A DNA stretch of 64,000 bases from Cololabis saira. Lineage: Eukaryota > Chordata > Actinopteri > Beloniformes > Belonidae. This document shows, piece by piece, positions 11,072-24,970 of the stretch; the first letter of the stretch is position 1; the number at the start of each line of letters is the position of its first letter. The position numbers and the translations under genes were made by a program. A model generated the notes under the pieces. That model did no database searches and had not been told where the DNA came from. It saw only the letters and a program-made list of their open reading frames with translations. The DNA lies in assembly GCF_033807715.1 (NCBI RefSeq), contig NC_084590.1, positions 8,838,327 through 8,902,326 on the forward strand, read 5' to 3'.

Positions 11072-12432
11072 ATACATCATTCTTAAGTCTTTATCTTTTG
11101 AGAGCAGTAATATTCCCAGAACACAACAGCTTCTTGAATTCACAAAGATTAACGGTTTGTTTTTTATAGACATCTTTGAAATTCAGGAGTCTAAACTACT
11201 TGTTTTTTCTTTGCAGAAACCTTTCAGCTATAGTTTCTCCTTTAAAATGTCCTTACTGACAACCAGTAGATTTACGATTCATTATTTTCTCATTAAATCC
11301 CCAACTACGCAATCCCCTCCTTGTTTGTGTAAGTTAACTGAAACTTTATTGAACCTTGGTTTCTTTACAATACGCTGTTGACCTCTCCTAGAAAAGGTTT
11401 GCTTAATGACTGCGTTTAGTCATTTCACCACGACCACACTTTAATAATCCTTCCAGGATTCAAGATTTCCATTCCAACGGTGAATTATTTTTCATTATGT
11501 CTCCAATATCCCTCTACTTACGACTTACTTTCTTAAGCATTACACTGTGAAGGAGTTCTTGTTCTGGAAAGGCTTTTGGTCTCCGTGACATTTTCCAAAT
11601 TATTCCAGGTGCCTGCCAAGTGGATTGCCGTCAGTTTCTTTTGGAGACAGGAGCTGGATAGGCTTGAGTTTGGATTGGGAACGACGGGGCCCTTTTTCCT
11701 CACTTCACATGTGCCGTCTCCAGAATTATGGTCATCCTGAATCCTAAAACTGTCACTGATGATGTGAGAGGAAGAATGACAGTAACAGCGGTACAGGCTG
11801 TGCCCTCTGTATGTGAATATATTGTCTGCACGTGTCCGAGAATACATGTATTCACAGCTTTTGAATGTGTGTGTCTGTGCATGGCAATGCCTGCCGGCAG
11901 CTGCTCCCGTGTGCTTTATGCCAGCACGTCCGCCAGCGCTCACACACTGATCCTGATTGCAGTTCCCATTATAACATAAGAGGATACCCACTCACATGGA
12001 AGCCATCAAATCATAGCCGTGCAGAACAATTGGCTGGAACTAGGAGGCTGACGTTGATGGGTCTATTACCATCCAAACTGCAGGAGAACGGGAGGAAAAG
12101 AGTTTTTCACTTCCAAACTTAAAAAGGATGTCATTTGTTTTTTTCCCTGGTTCAGAGAGAAGTGTTACTCAAGATCTGACTGCTGCAGACAGATGTTGAG
12201 GACAGGGAATGGAGTATCAGAAAGTAACACCATGGAAATCCATGTAAGAGCGAGCGCTGGCCGTTCAGGGGGAAATTTCTTCTTTTTTTTTTTTTTTTTT
12301 TCCAGTGGAAATTTCTGAGATCAAATTTAAAATGGTGCTGGAATACATGGAGGCAAATGGTTGTTAAAGTTTCCATAAACCTTTTTAAACTTTGGCTAGC
12401 AGCAGAGACTCTGTTAATAAGTAATTATTATT
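11072..12432. other. No gene recognised
   Basis: Unique-looking sequence with a poly-T run at about 12283-12302. Overlapping short frames around 11.5-12.0 kb occur on both strands, and none shows a recognisable domain. Confidence 0.5.
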
Positions 12433-12649
12433 CAGGGGAGCGCGTAGTTGGTCCTGGAGGGCCGGCCGCCTGCAGGTTTTAGATGTTTCCCCGCTGCAAC
12501 ACGCCCTGATAGAAAGGGCTGTGATTAACAGACTTTTCCAGACCTTGATGACATGCTGATGACGAGCCTTAATTAGTATCAGGTGTGTTGAAGCAGAGAA
12601 ACATGTGAAACGTGCGGGACACCGGCCCTCGGGGGCCGACTTTGTGCTA
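12433..12649. mobile_element. Degraded hAT-like MITE
   Basis: It starts CAGGGGAGCGCGTAGTTGG; the halves mirror each other through GGCCGCCTGCAGGTTTTAGA and the degraded right-hand counterpart near 12610. This matches a widespread fish MITE whose hairpin arms read GGTCCTCGAGGGCCGG-like. The right terminus is eroded and no target duplication survives. Confidence 0.6.
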
Positions 12650-12842
12650 TAGTATTACAAGAGAGTACGAAACAGTTCAATAGAAACTTACAATAACTGT
12701 TGTTCTCATCTTCTTGCAAATTATTTGCTACACTCCGGTGACTTTCTGCCACTTTAGTGCTCTCTTAAGTGCATCAAGCTCAGATATTTTCAAACGCTAG
12801 AGGGCTGTTCCTGGTGGTCCGTTTCTGTTTTTCTGTGACATT

Positions 12843-13022
12843 CAGTGCGTTTACATGGGAAGTTTAATTCCTCTTTAATTCAGAATTAAAATTAAATCCG
12901 ATTTAAAATGATTAAAAATGACCATGTAAACACCTGTAAACTCGAAGGAAAATAGTTTAATTCTGAATTATTTAATTCGGAATAATTAATTCCAAATTAA
13001 AAAACATAATGTAACCGTGGCC
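12843..13022. mobile_element. MITE with CAGTGCGTTTACATGG end
   Basis: The left end is CAGTGCGTTTACATGG, followed by TTTAATTC/GAATTAAA palindromic repeats and a second CATGTAAACAC at about 12923. The right end (ATAATGTAACCGTGG) is a decayed complement. No coding content. Confidence 0.6.
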
Positions 13023-13311
13023 AGGGTGGAAACATTACCTTTCCTAACCAAAAGCACATTTGACGAAGCAGACGTTAACGTCGTGGCTAGTTTTTAATCA
13101 TCGGATGCATAAGAGAAATGTAATATCAGCGGCATCTTCCTGCACATTAGTGGGATAACTTTCCTGCTGGGGTGCAGGGATGAAGCTAAGCTACACTTCC
13201 AAAACCTTCTTCAACATGATTGTAGGGGTTTGACCTGATCAGCAGCCGGGAAACGTAAAAGACCAAGCATATACTTGTCTCAAATATGAAGTATTAACAT
13301 GTCACTACACT

Positions 13312-14140
13312 TAGGCCCCGTTTACACGTAGCTAAAACGGTGGCGTTTTCATGCGTTTTGGCCGTTCGTTTACACGAAAACGAAACTAAGAGTCACCAAA
13401 AATGATCATTTCTGAAAACTCCGGCCAAAGTGGAGATTTTCAAAAACCCCGTCTTCACATTTGCTTGTAAAGGGAGAAAAAAGGACATTTAGGCTTCAGA
13501 ACGTCACATTATGCCACAGAAACGTCACCACACTGCAAAAACCCCAAATCTTAACAAGAATATTTGTCTTATTTCTAGTTAAAATGTTTCATTTTTAGTC
13601 AAAAAAATCTCATTACACTTAAAACAAGACTCATCACTGGAAAAAAGTGAAAATTTACTTGAAACAGGTGAAAATTGTCAAATAACAAGTTATTTATCTG
13701 GTGACGACTCTTGTTTTAAGTGTAATGAGATGAGACATTTTATCTAGAAATAAGGCAAATATTCCTGGTAAGATTTTGAGTTTTTGCAGTGCGACCTGTG
13801 TTTACAATTTGTTTGGCCACCATCAATATTTTCTTGTATTTTACCTGTTTTATATTCTAAAGTCACACTTAAAAGTAACTCCACTTCTCTGTCACTCCAA
13901 ACGAAAGACTCTGGTTCATCTTGGAAGTAACTGGAAGTTACTCGTATCATTTGTTGATGTTTTTTTCCAGGATTCTGATTGGCTAGCATGACTTTATGCT
14001 TCTCGTTACACTGCCCCCTGCAGGTTTGGCTGCTCATAGCACCTTAACAGATATTTATGCAGGTTCCTGGAAATGATGGTATTTTTCAAAACGTAGATGG
14101 GGAAATATCCGTTTTTGTAAATATGTGTAAATGTGGCCTA
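13312..14140. mobile_element. MITE with TAGGCCCCGTTTACAC ends
   Basis: The left end TAGGCCCCGTTTACAC and right end GTGTAAATGTGGCCTA are inverted repeats. Internal AAAACG and CGTTTT motifs are mirrored. A second MITE is nested at 13531-13791. I could not define a reliable target duplication. Confidence 0.75.
13531..13791. mobile_element. Palindromic CACTGCAAAAA MITE, copy 2 (nested)
   Basis: A shorter version of the 9471-9881 element: the same CACTGCAAAAA ends and the same mirrored GAATATTTGTCTTATTTC arms, with part of the centre missing. It sits inside the TAGGCCCC element, so it is younger than that element. Confidence 0.85.
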
Positions 14141-14749
14141 AAAGTGATAACCTAAACCTAGAAACCAAATTTGGTCAAATAGCCTGATAACTTTAATATC
14201 ATTGCGCTGGATCAACTGCCAGGTGGTAACTACGGCAACGGAGATTCAGAGAAGAAGAGCCGGCTACCGCAGGACGGCCACATGAGTGATTTTGTAATTT
14301 CTTTTAATTGATTTGGTGAATTTAACAATTTTGATGACTGGGCTGCAGAAGAGGAGAGAAAAGAAAATAGCCGAGCGGACTAGAATATCTCCCGTTGCTA
14401 AGTCGTATCTCAGGTCCGTCCTAGTTATTGGAGAATCAACACTGTGTCCATTAAGGACCTTATGGGACGGTAGTGATTGTTCCAGGTATTAGTCAGACCC
14501 TCAGGTGTTACCAAGGAAACTGAGTTATGGCTTGTTAAAAAACTTTGTAACTTACCAGGTTCCAACGGCTGCAGACGAGAGATTAAATAGTCCGCTCAGC
14601 CGCTCAGCCGTGGCTTGTTATAAAACTAATGATTTCAACTGAAAACACATTAAAGCATGAATAACTGATTTAATATTTATGTTTTTTTGTTTTTTAATAA
14701 TAGACATAAATATTTCTATTATTAAACACTCTCAGTGAAAGTGGGGTGA
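14141..14749. other. No gene recognised
   Basis: Mixed sequence with a doubled GCTCAGCC motif near 14594-14610. A short acidic frame near 14322-14382 is interrupted at once and I do not call it. Confidence 0.5.
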
Positions 14750-15420
14750 TTATGAATGAGTCTCCTCTGATCTTTTTACAGCATCAAGTAAATAGAGAGA
14801 CGTCGGGGCAGGTGGCCTCAGATATCCCAGAGGTTCTCCCTGGTAAAGGAAATTAATTTGTTTCTCCTCACTGTAGCCAAATTCATCTTCAAAGAGGTTT
14901 GATGAATTGTTTCTTTTGTTGTTTCTCCATGTAAGATGTCTCAGCATGGCTTTTCATTCAGAATCAACACTATATGAACGAACTGTACTGAACTGAGTTA
15001 AAAGAGGTCAATAAAAAAATCAGTGAAGCTCCATTTCTTAACGTTTCCCTGCATCTTATCATGGCTGTGGGGGTAAAGTCTCAGGGGGACAGTAAACAGA
15101 CACATTTCTCCTGAGTAAGTGCTGAGGGGGACAGTGCTGCTGGCAGCAGGGTTATCATCATCATTCCTGTCGTAAAGCCTCAGCCTGACATCCACACTCT
15201 GATCCATCTCTCGCGCTGAATCTGACGAGTGAGTCCCTAAAAAAAGACAGGAGATATTTTCCATATTTATAAACCACCTAACACTCAATGCAGCACAACC
15301 AAACTTCTGTGTTGGCATTTTTACAACACTAAATAAAACGTCAAGACCCTCTGCCTCGCTCTTGCTGTGCTTTACCTCTGACCCCGGCTTTGGCATCGCT
15401 TTTCTGTCATGATACCATTA
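14750..15420 (-). CDS. Unidentified spliced-looking reading frame
   Basis: I do not recognise this product. On the minus strand, a possible small exon ending GGTCAGAG, followed by GTAAAG (donor at about 15375), is followed by a pyrimidine-rich acceptor TCTTTTTTTAG at about 15240. The next open stretch reads THSSDSAREMDQSVDVRLRL and continues to FTDFFIDLF and a stop near 14998. A further frame at 14750-14947 on the same strand contains FEDEFGYSEEKQINF and LGYLRPPAPTSLYLLD before a stop. The composition is mixed and not low-complexity, which favours real or recently real coding sequence, perhaps a decayed host gene or transposon protein. Exon joins, start codon and family are all unknown. A translated database search would settle it. 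Confidence 0.25.
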
Positions 15421-15789
15421 AAAAAACCCTCACTTATGTCCTTCAGTCCTCTTTATTTCAAACCACCTTTGAATAACATTTGGACAAAATATACAAATCA
15501 TATACAGGGGCAGGAGAACCAACAGTTCTCGAATGACCTTTTGCACAGAAATCTCACATTAAAGCGAGAGGGACCTTTCACATCTTTTGCTGTGGACAAA
15601 ATTGGTTTCTTTTCACGCGAACAAACACCCAACTGTAGCTAATATGTTACTCAAAACCATCTAAAAACATCCTCAGCCCTTATTGATCTGATACAGTATA
15701 TCTGCAAGGGGAACAAAACATGTAAGCAGAGGAAGAAGATGTGCTGTATTGGTATATACTGGTTACTGTGTTTACTAATCATGCCATGA
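15421..15789. other. No gene recognised
   Basis: AT-rich sequence between the unidentified frame and the LINE relic. Confidence 0.5.
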
Positions 15790-17065
15790 AACCAGCAACG
15801 TGGTTGTTGTCCACCTGCATGGACTGGTCACATGTCCTGGGTGTACTTCCATCTTTACTATAAAGGCAGCTGGGATTGGCTCCTGTGGCCTATCCTATCA
15901 CCTATCTATGGACTACCTGGTGTGGTTGTGTGTCCAACCAGGTGTTCAGCAGCACAGGAGCACCACAGGGGACTGTACTCTCACTCCTTCTCTTCACACT
16001 GGACACCTCAGACCTCCAGTACAAGTTGGAGTCTTGTAATCTGCAGAAATACTCAGATGACTGCAGTTGTGGGGTTTATCAGTGATGGACTAGAGACTCA
16101 GTAATGGCACTTTTACACTAGTACCTACTCAGCGCAATTCGACTCACCCTCGTTTATTTTCAATACCCAGATCAGAAGTAGGAGGTTGGAGAAGCTGCTG
16201 TGACGTATTTGATTGTGTGATCTAAACATGAAGACAACAACACTAAAGATGTAGAACCTGGAGGAGATGATAGATGTGCTGCTGGATCTGTGGCTTGTGT
16301 TCCATATCAAGTTAAAAAATGAGAGTGAGAGAAGCTTCAAGCGGCGATGCTTTTTTTTGTTTTGTTTCTGCGTTGCTGAAAAGTCAGCTGGAGCCGTGAG
16401 CAGCTATGAAGAGACAGAGCTCCTGGTAGATCTGGTCGTTACTTATCGCCGTCTAGATCCCTTTTTAATTCTCTCCTCAGCACCAGGTTTATGAACATCT
16501 GACCCTCAGAGTTGGATCATGAAACATACTTTTGTGCTGACATTGCCTGTTGAATAAAATGAACAAGAATCCGTCAGAGTCTCTTTCTCTGATTTCCTCC
16601 TCCTGACTCAGACGTCTGACTCCAACCCCCCGACCAATCGGTGGCCTGTAGTGTGATGATGTCAGATAAGAAAAGCACCATAAGAGAGCTGTTGGACCGT
16701 TTTGTGGCATGGTGGGAACAATCATCTCATCTTGACTATGAACAAGACAAAGGAGATCATTGTGGATTTTTGAAGAGCCAAGGTTAAGTCAAGTATTTTT
16801 TCCATCATGGGAGAATAAGGGAGGTGGTGAAGGAGTAATTACATTGGTGTTCAGCTGGACAACAGACTGGACCGGAGATGCAACACTGGTACTGTTTATA
16901 AGAAAGGACAGCGCAGACTTTACTGTTTTAGGAAGCTTAGTTTCCTTCATCATTTGCAGCGAGATGTTCTGTCACAGGGAGTTCAGTCACATCTGCAGTC
17001 ATCTGTTGGAGGAGCATCATCAGGGCCAGTGACTTAAAGAAACTGAACAAACTGATAAAGAAAGT
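15790..17065 (+). pseudogene. CR1/L2-group LINE reverse transcriptase relic, split by a MITE
   Basis: The translated sequence contains GAPQGTVLS (RT motif B) near 15955 and QKYSDDC (motif C, Y-S-D-D catalytic box) near 16045, in frames broken by substitutions and shifts. After the Harbinger MITE at 16105-16680, LINE coding resumes with ELLDRFVAWWE, then a VQLDNRLD segment and a degenerate QRRLY.FRKL region, ending near LKKLNK. This order is the C-terminal half of a non-LTR reverse transcriptase, followed by its thumb region. The copy is 5'-truncated, frameshifted and dead. Confidence 0.85.
16105..16680. mobile_element. Harbinger-like MITE, copy B (inside the LINE relic)
   Basis: Left end TGGCACTTTTACACTAGTAC, right end AAAAGCACCA, flanked by perfect TAA duplications (16102-16104 and 16681-16683). 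The right part is deleted relative to copy C. It has the same orientation as copy C. The insertion interrupts the LINE reading frame, so the LINE arrived first. Confidence 0.88.
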
Positions 17066-18493
17066 ATAGATATAAGATGGACATTAATTCATCACAATGC
17101 CTTTATTATTATTTGAATTATCACTATTATTAGTCTTGCAAAATACTCCAGTTTAAATTAAATTGCAGCTAAGGGAGGAACGTTTTTATGCACTGCAGCT
17201 GTAAAAGGGACACAGCAGGATAATACAGGAAAGGGAGGGGGGATCACTAATCACTAATAACTGTGAACTATGTGATTTAGCTCAATGCTACTCCTGCAGA
17301 AACAAAGTGTGTATTAAAAGCCTGAAATCATGTGACCTGAGGCTTTTGTTCCTGTTTCGATTAAACCTTTAATGTCTGACTTATAAAATAATAAACAGAA
17401 AGTCCTAATTTTTATCACATACTGGGGTCAGAAGGTGAAGCAATAAAGCATGCTGGGTGAGGGATTGTCATCATTTTGCTTTCTGCTCCTCTTGAGGCCG
17501 GACCATTATTATTTATGGTGCAGCCCCATCATTTAATGTCCATTACACCTGATTGTTAAATCTTTCTTTCTTTTGTTCTTTCATTCTTTCTTTCCCTTTG
17601 TCTTCCCGCATAAGCTCGGTCATAGCAAGAGTGTCAGTAATTATTCATGAAATGTTCCTGCAGTAAAGCGTTCTTGTTTAATTATGTACATCATTGCTTG
17701 CAATCAGAGCCTAATACATTTACACATATTAACAGGCCACTGTTACAGTGATAGTCAGTCTTATCATCTCATTATCTGTACCATCTCTTTGCTTAGTCTC
17801 TCAACCCAACCATCAATGGCAGGGTAATAATGAGGTGTGTCACCCCTGACTGACCTGAACATTTTTCTCCATAATAATAGCAACACGCTAACAGGACTCT
17901 GGTCTGACACAAAATTTCTCCTCTTTTTCCCCATGTATTGTGTCCTGGTGTGAATTCAGTTTATTCATTTATTTATTCATTTATTTTCGCTATGATGCGT
18001 GGTCTGATTTCCACCTCTTTCTGGAGAGGTAAGGACAGGCTGCTGGTGAAGGAGAGAATATGGGAGTTATCAACACTCCCTCAGCAGGAACACAAAACCA
18101 CAATGAAAGAAACAGAAATGTGAAAGGCCTGACAGGCTCAGACAGACGGAGAGGGAAGGTTGAAATGAGATAGAAATGAGCAGAGGGGAACTCTGAGAGA
18201 CTAGGGGGGGTGCAAAGTGGACAGCTGCAATGAAATTAGAGACTACAAAGAGCCGAGACAAAGACAGACAAAGAGGCATCTCCAGCTATCAATGCCATAT
18301 GGATTCACCTAGGCTTACACGGCAACAGACACGGAGAAATGCAGAATACATCAAGTATGTGTCCAATAAAGGTGAATAAGATGATAATACTTTGGTGTTT
18401 TTCCATGTTTCCCACCGTGGGCTGTCAGGTAGGCGGCTCATCAGCCATCCGTGTCGTACATGACAACAAGCAGCATAAAGACCACCGGGGCAT
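17066..18493. other. No gene recognised
   Basis: AT-rich sequence with CTTT-rich patches at about 17560-17600 and no supported exon or element ends. Confidence 0.55.
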
Positions 18494-18498
18494 CAGTG

Positions 18499-19258
18499 AC
18501 TACGTTTACATGCAGTCAAAATTCGGGTTATTGCTAATATTCCGGTGACTGAAACATTCAGAATATTCCGTTTACATGCGTGAGCAAACAGGGTTATCCG
18601 TGTTTACATGGTAATTAATCATGTGGGATATCTGGATCAAACCAGCGACGCACGGAGAACGTGATGATACAATTCCCGTCATTTCCGCTTCTTCTTCCTG
18701 GATCCAAATCCAAAACAGCAACAATAACAGCAGCATATAGCGGATAATGAACAGCCCAGTAGAAGTGGTTTTGTTTTTTGTCCCTGTAGTTCGCCTTTTT
18801 CAGCGTCTTCCAGCGGCGTTCCTACAAATCTTGCTTTGCGCAACTTTTCTCTCACCTTCTTGTAAATCTTCTATCCCGGTACTTTCTACCGTCTACAAAT
18901 GCAGAAATGTTCAAATCCTTCATTACATTTATGAAGTGATTAGTCTCCTCCTGGTCTTGGTTTCTCCGTGTTTATAAGAACTTCCTGGACTCAAAAGACC
19001 AGGATTCCTTGTGAACAGAACATGTGCAGAAAACAAATTCCTGTTCCTTTTGATGGGGATATTCCGTTTGGCGTTTACATGACCCAATATTCAGTTAGAA
19101 AAGGAGTAACCCAGGGGTCATATTCGGGTTTTTAAAAACTGGAATATGAGCAAATTCCGGTTATTCAAAGGGGTTATTGGTGTTTACATGGCCGTGCAAA
19201 TTCGGGTTATTGCTAATATTCCGGTTAGAAAAGGGTTATTGATGCATGGAAACGTAGT
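18499..19258. mobile_element. ACTACGTTTACATG-ended element, copy 1
   Basis: The ends ACTACGTTTACATGCA and TGCATGGAAACGTAGT are inverted repeats, flanked by the 5-bp direct repeat CAGTG (18494-18498 and 19259-19263). Sub-terminal motifs such as TTCGGGTTATTGCTAATATT appear near both ends. On the minus strand it carries a decayed Myb/SANT-like coding relic that is better preserved in copy 2 (36538-37344), which lies inverted. A 5-bp duplication does not fit hAT, Harbinger or mariner; an alternative reading is a 7-bp duplication TCAGTGA with shorter ends. Confidence 0.8.
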
Positions 19259-19263
19259 CAGTG

Positions 19264-21530
19264 ATAACTCTCCCTTTTCCAGATGAAACCTCATTCAGGT
19301 TGACGGTACTGTATGTACTGTATACATATTGCTCCAGTCAGCAATCTGCTCCTGACGATAGGATCTCAAGCGAGACTGCAGCTCTTTAAATCTGTCGGCC
19401 CCTGAATGGAGGAGATCTCTGATCTTTAGAAGAGTTAAATTTAATCTACTGAAACACGATTGTGTTAATGTGTGTTCTCAGTCTCATCTGCTGGGTCTTT
19501 TCTTGATGTATTGCTAAGAGACGCGTAGTTTTATCCAAGTGTTAGCTTTTACTGAATTCTGCGTTTGGAGTGATTTTCTGAACACAGTGGTTTTATTTTG
19601 TGTACAGATAATTTTGAGATTGATTAATATGCCCTTTTATACGGATGTTGATTTATTTGTATTTGTATATTTTTTAATGGCTAATAACTGAATAACTAGT
19701 TCCAACGAACTGGTCTACCTTGAATATTATTATGGTATTTCCTGTTTGTGTCTGAATAAATAAATTTGAAGAGAGTCATTTACATTTTGATGCAGTTGGG
19801 ATGCAAAACACATTTGCACAGTTTGAAATTCCTGAATCATAATGTCAGATTCAAAGATGAATGTGTTCACTGTTTTGACATACTGTTTTGAAGCCTTAAA
19901 AATAGCATTTTGACAATGTCCATCTTGCTTTTGCGAAACGAGGAAGGGATGAATCTTACATAGAAATACACTTTTCATCGGTTTTGACTCCAGCTTCTCT
20001 CTGTTTTTCTTTACATGGGATCATTATTTCCAAGATGGACAAGATTATGTGTTGAACAAGATATTAATCTATCAATTAAGATCATAGACTATGAAGGTAT
20101 AGTGACATACAGTAATACATCCAGGGAGTGATCACCTGCTGGCCACTCATCACAGCACAAGGGGAAGCTACTTCTTCACCACCTTCATTTTTTCCTCATG
20201 AAGGCCATCTTTTAAAATTCTAGCCATTTCTCAGTTTCAGCTAGGCCCAGTTTGGACCTGAGTACTTGGTAGTTTATACTTGTTAAGTACAAGTTAGGAG
20301 ACAATTCTCCACAGGACAGAAGGATGTTGAACAGCCATGTACTCATGCACTTGATGGCTTCACAGCTCAGTTAGGAAGCTAACACGTATTTTATAACACA
20401 CTCTAAACATTAGTGTGACTCAGAATGGACATGGGCTCCTCTGGGAAAAGTGTTTATGATGCCATTCTTAATGGGTTTTATGTGTTTGCATTTCAGCCGT
20501 GTTATAAATAAGCTTAGTGGAGAACAAAAGAAAAAAAATAACTCCAACATCATTGTGAATTTTTAAATAGGCTCTATCTTGATAACTTAACCATTAGCTT
20601 TATAAGTCTCTAGCTTAGAAGACCTATAAATCTGAAAACATCTTAAAACCACATTCCATCACCAAAAACAGAATGATAACATTCTCTCTTACTCCTTTCT
20701 ATGCCATCATTACTTTTGCATGTTTATGCCAAAATGAGTAGATTTTAAACCAGGAATTGTGGCTAATTTGAATACTGGAGACACATAGCTAAAATAAGTA
20801 ATGTTATTGGCATGATGAACTGCCTAACTATTAGGTATGACATGCTGGTGTCCTCAGGCCTGAATAAAGATGTTACGATGGTTCACCCTCCATTTAGAGG
20901 ACACCATCAGTTCAAATTAACGGGTGGAGAATTGTTTTTATGAAGTGTCTCTCCAAGCTGTGCTGTGCATATCAAGGACGGATGTCTAAACACTCAACTA
21001 GAGTGGAAACCTGCACACGCCCATTATCTGCTTTCTGATTCACACCGCCCACTGGAGCACAAACAAACTACCTGTTGTCAGAACTTACCATTGGTCTCAA
21101 AGTAATTCTATTAACAGTGAGAAAAAAGAAAAAGGAGCACAAGTACATGTAGACAGTACTTCTAACCTGTGGATGTCCAGATTGCATCGTTGTTAGGTCT
21201 GCCAAGAAATCCAGACACAAAACCACAACACTAAACGGAGAGGGAAAGAAAAGAAGATACAAAATGCTGCCATCCCATATACGATTGAAGTGTTTGAGAA
21301 ACTCCAGTCCACTTCAAACCTAACAGATTCACCCAAATGAAAAAACAGCAAAAACAAAAGCTGAATGGCATTGTGTGAGCAGTCCAGCTCTGGTAAGAGT
21401 GCAGGGGACTCTGCACAAACCATGCAACAACAACGACAGAGATAACTACACGTGGAGAAACACAGAAGACATCAGTTCAAGACTCACCTGTTACAGAAGA
21501 ATAACAGACACAGACACAGGGCAGTACTAT
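19264..21530. other. No gene recognised
   Basis: About 2.3 kb of AT-rich sequence. I see no RNA gene, element ends or convincing exon. Confidence 0.55.
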
Positions 21531-21857
21531 GGAAGAGTATTAGGGCCAGGCAGGAGAAAAATAAAAATAATATTTTAGAGGAGGAAGAATTTTTTTTCAA
21601 TATGCACTTTGAGAAAAAAATTGAAATGTCGAGATTAATGTTGAAATACAATTTCGAGAAAAAAGTGGAAATGTTGAGAAAAAAGTCGAAATGTTGTGAA
21701 TAAAGTGGAAATGTTGAGAAAAAAGGTGAAATTTCGACTTTATTCTTGAAATTGTATTTCAACATTATTCTCGACATTTCGACTTTTTTCTCGACACAAT
21801 AAAAAAAATCTTCCCCTCTCAAATATTTTTTCTCCTGCATGGCCCTAATACTCTTCC
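21531..21857. mobile_element. Long palindromic MITE (GGAAGAGTATTAGGGCC ends)
   Basis: GGAAGAGTATTAGGGCCA at the left is mirrored by GGCCCTAATACTCTTCC at the right. The arms continue with GCAGGAGAAAAA and many GAGAAAAAAGT/TCGAAAT motifs whose complements (ATTTCGACTTT, TTTTTTCTC) fill the right half. The whole unit could form a large hairpin. The target duplication is unclear. No protein. Confidence 0.8.
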
Positions 21858-23932
<2,075 letters not shown>

Positions 23933-23936
23933 TTAA

Positions 23937-24970
23937 AGGAGCAATGTGCAAGGAAAGGCCAAAAGTTAAGTTAATACTCAACATTCAAATCAAAATGATG
24001 GGGTTAAAGCTGCGCAAATTGAGTTGGTCCTCCCTTGCGTAAGAGACAAGAAAATGCACAGTCCCTCCTCGTCAATTCTATGGCATCAATTCAATTCCAA
24101 AGGTATTACATCTTGAAACCCAAAATCTGAAAATCTAAACATAGTCTCTGTAACCAAGAAATCAAAATCTCTAACCAAGAGTGCAGTTATTTTTCTCAGT
24201 TACAGTTAGTTTCTGAGCCGTCTTTCTTAGCTGTACATTTTTTTATTTGAGGTTACCATTAGCCCCTTTCACACAGAGATTCCGCAATATTGGTGTAAAG
24301 AAGTCCTGCCAATACGCCGCCTTTGTTGGTTCACACAGAACCATACAACGCCGGCATAACGCCGCTCCCGTCTGTAAATTCACACAGCATGCCGGCGTTC
24401 CGCAATCAGAGGCGTGACGACAGCGTCAGCGTCTAGTGGCATGCCGGCATGCCGGCTGTGTCATTCACACAGACCCCGTTTCGGCTCTGTGACTACCTCC
24501 GCTGCCGGCTTATTGGTGGGGCCACTTGGCCCCCCCATTCCGCCTCCGTGACTTTCACACAGAACAGCGAGGCGGCTTAAAGGCGCAACGTTCCCGCCTC
24601 GAACTGGCTGTGTGAAAGGGGCTATTGTCTTCTGATTGGTCCCTGACTGACCAATCAGAAAAATGATTCTCCGTTGCTACTTCGGGAAGAATATCCGGTT
24701 GGACAAAACAGCTTTCTCTCTCACATCAATGGAACCAGCGTAGTTTTTACTTGCCTTGTATCGAAATATAAATCACTGGATTATTTTTTTTAAACTTTGT
24801 ATTAGTAAAAGGAACAGTTGGGAACACACTGTACACAGTGCAGTGAGGGTGCACTCGGGCACTGGTAAAAGTGGAACCCGCTGATTTTCTTTGGTACATT
24901 CATTAGAAATAAAGTGATGTAAAACCCAGTTTTTACAATGGAAGTGGACGGGAGAGATGACAGTTTTGTC
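23937..24970. mobile_element. Left part of a TTAA-type element (AGGAGCAATGTGCAAG end)
   Basis: TTAA at 23933-23936 is followed by AGGAGCAATGTGCAAGGAAA, the start of a common fish TTAA-targeting MITE. The matching right end (ATTGCTCCT before TTAA) is not visible; the 17-bp minisatellite begins where the right half would be. It includes a nested MITE at 24261-24623. Confidence 0.5.
24261..24623. mobile_element. MITE with AGCCCCTTTCACACAG ends
   Basis: Perfect 16-bp inverted ends AGCCCCTTTCACACAG and CTGTGTGAAAGGGGCT, flanked by ATT on both sides (24258-24260 and 24624-24626), compatible with a 3-bp target duplication. The interior is GC-rich with repeated TTCACACAG and GCCGGC motifs and no open frame. 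Confidence 0.85.

Noticed and set aside
12283..12302. Poly-T run as a retroposon tail
   Set aside because: No target duplication or recognisable retroposon body beside it.
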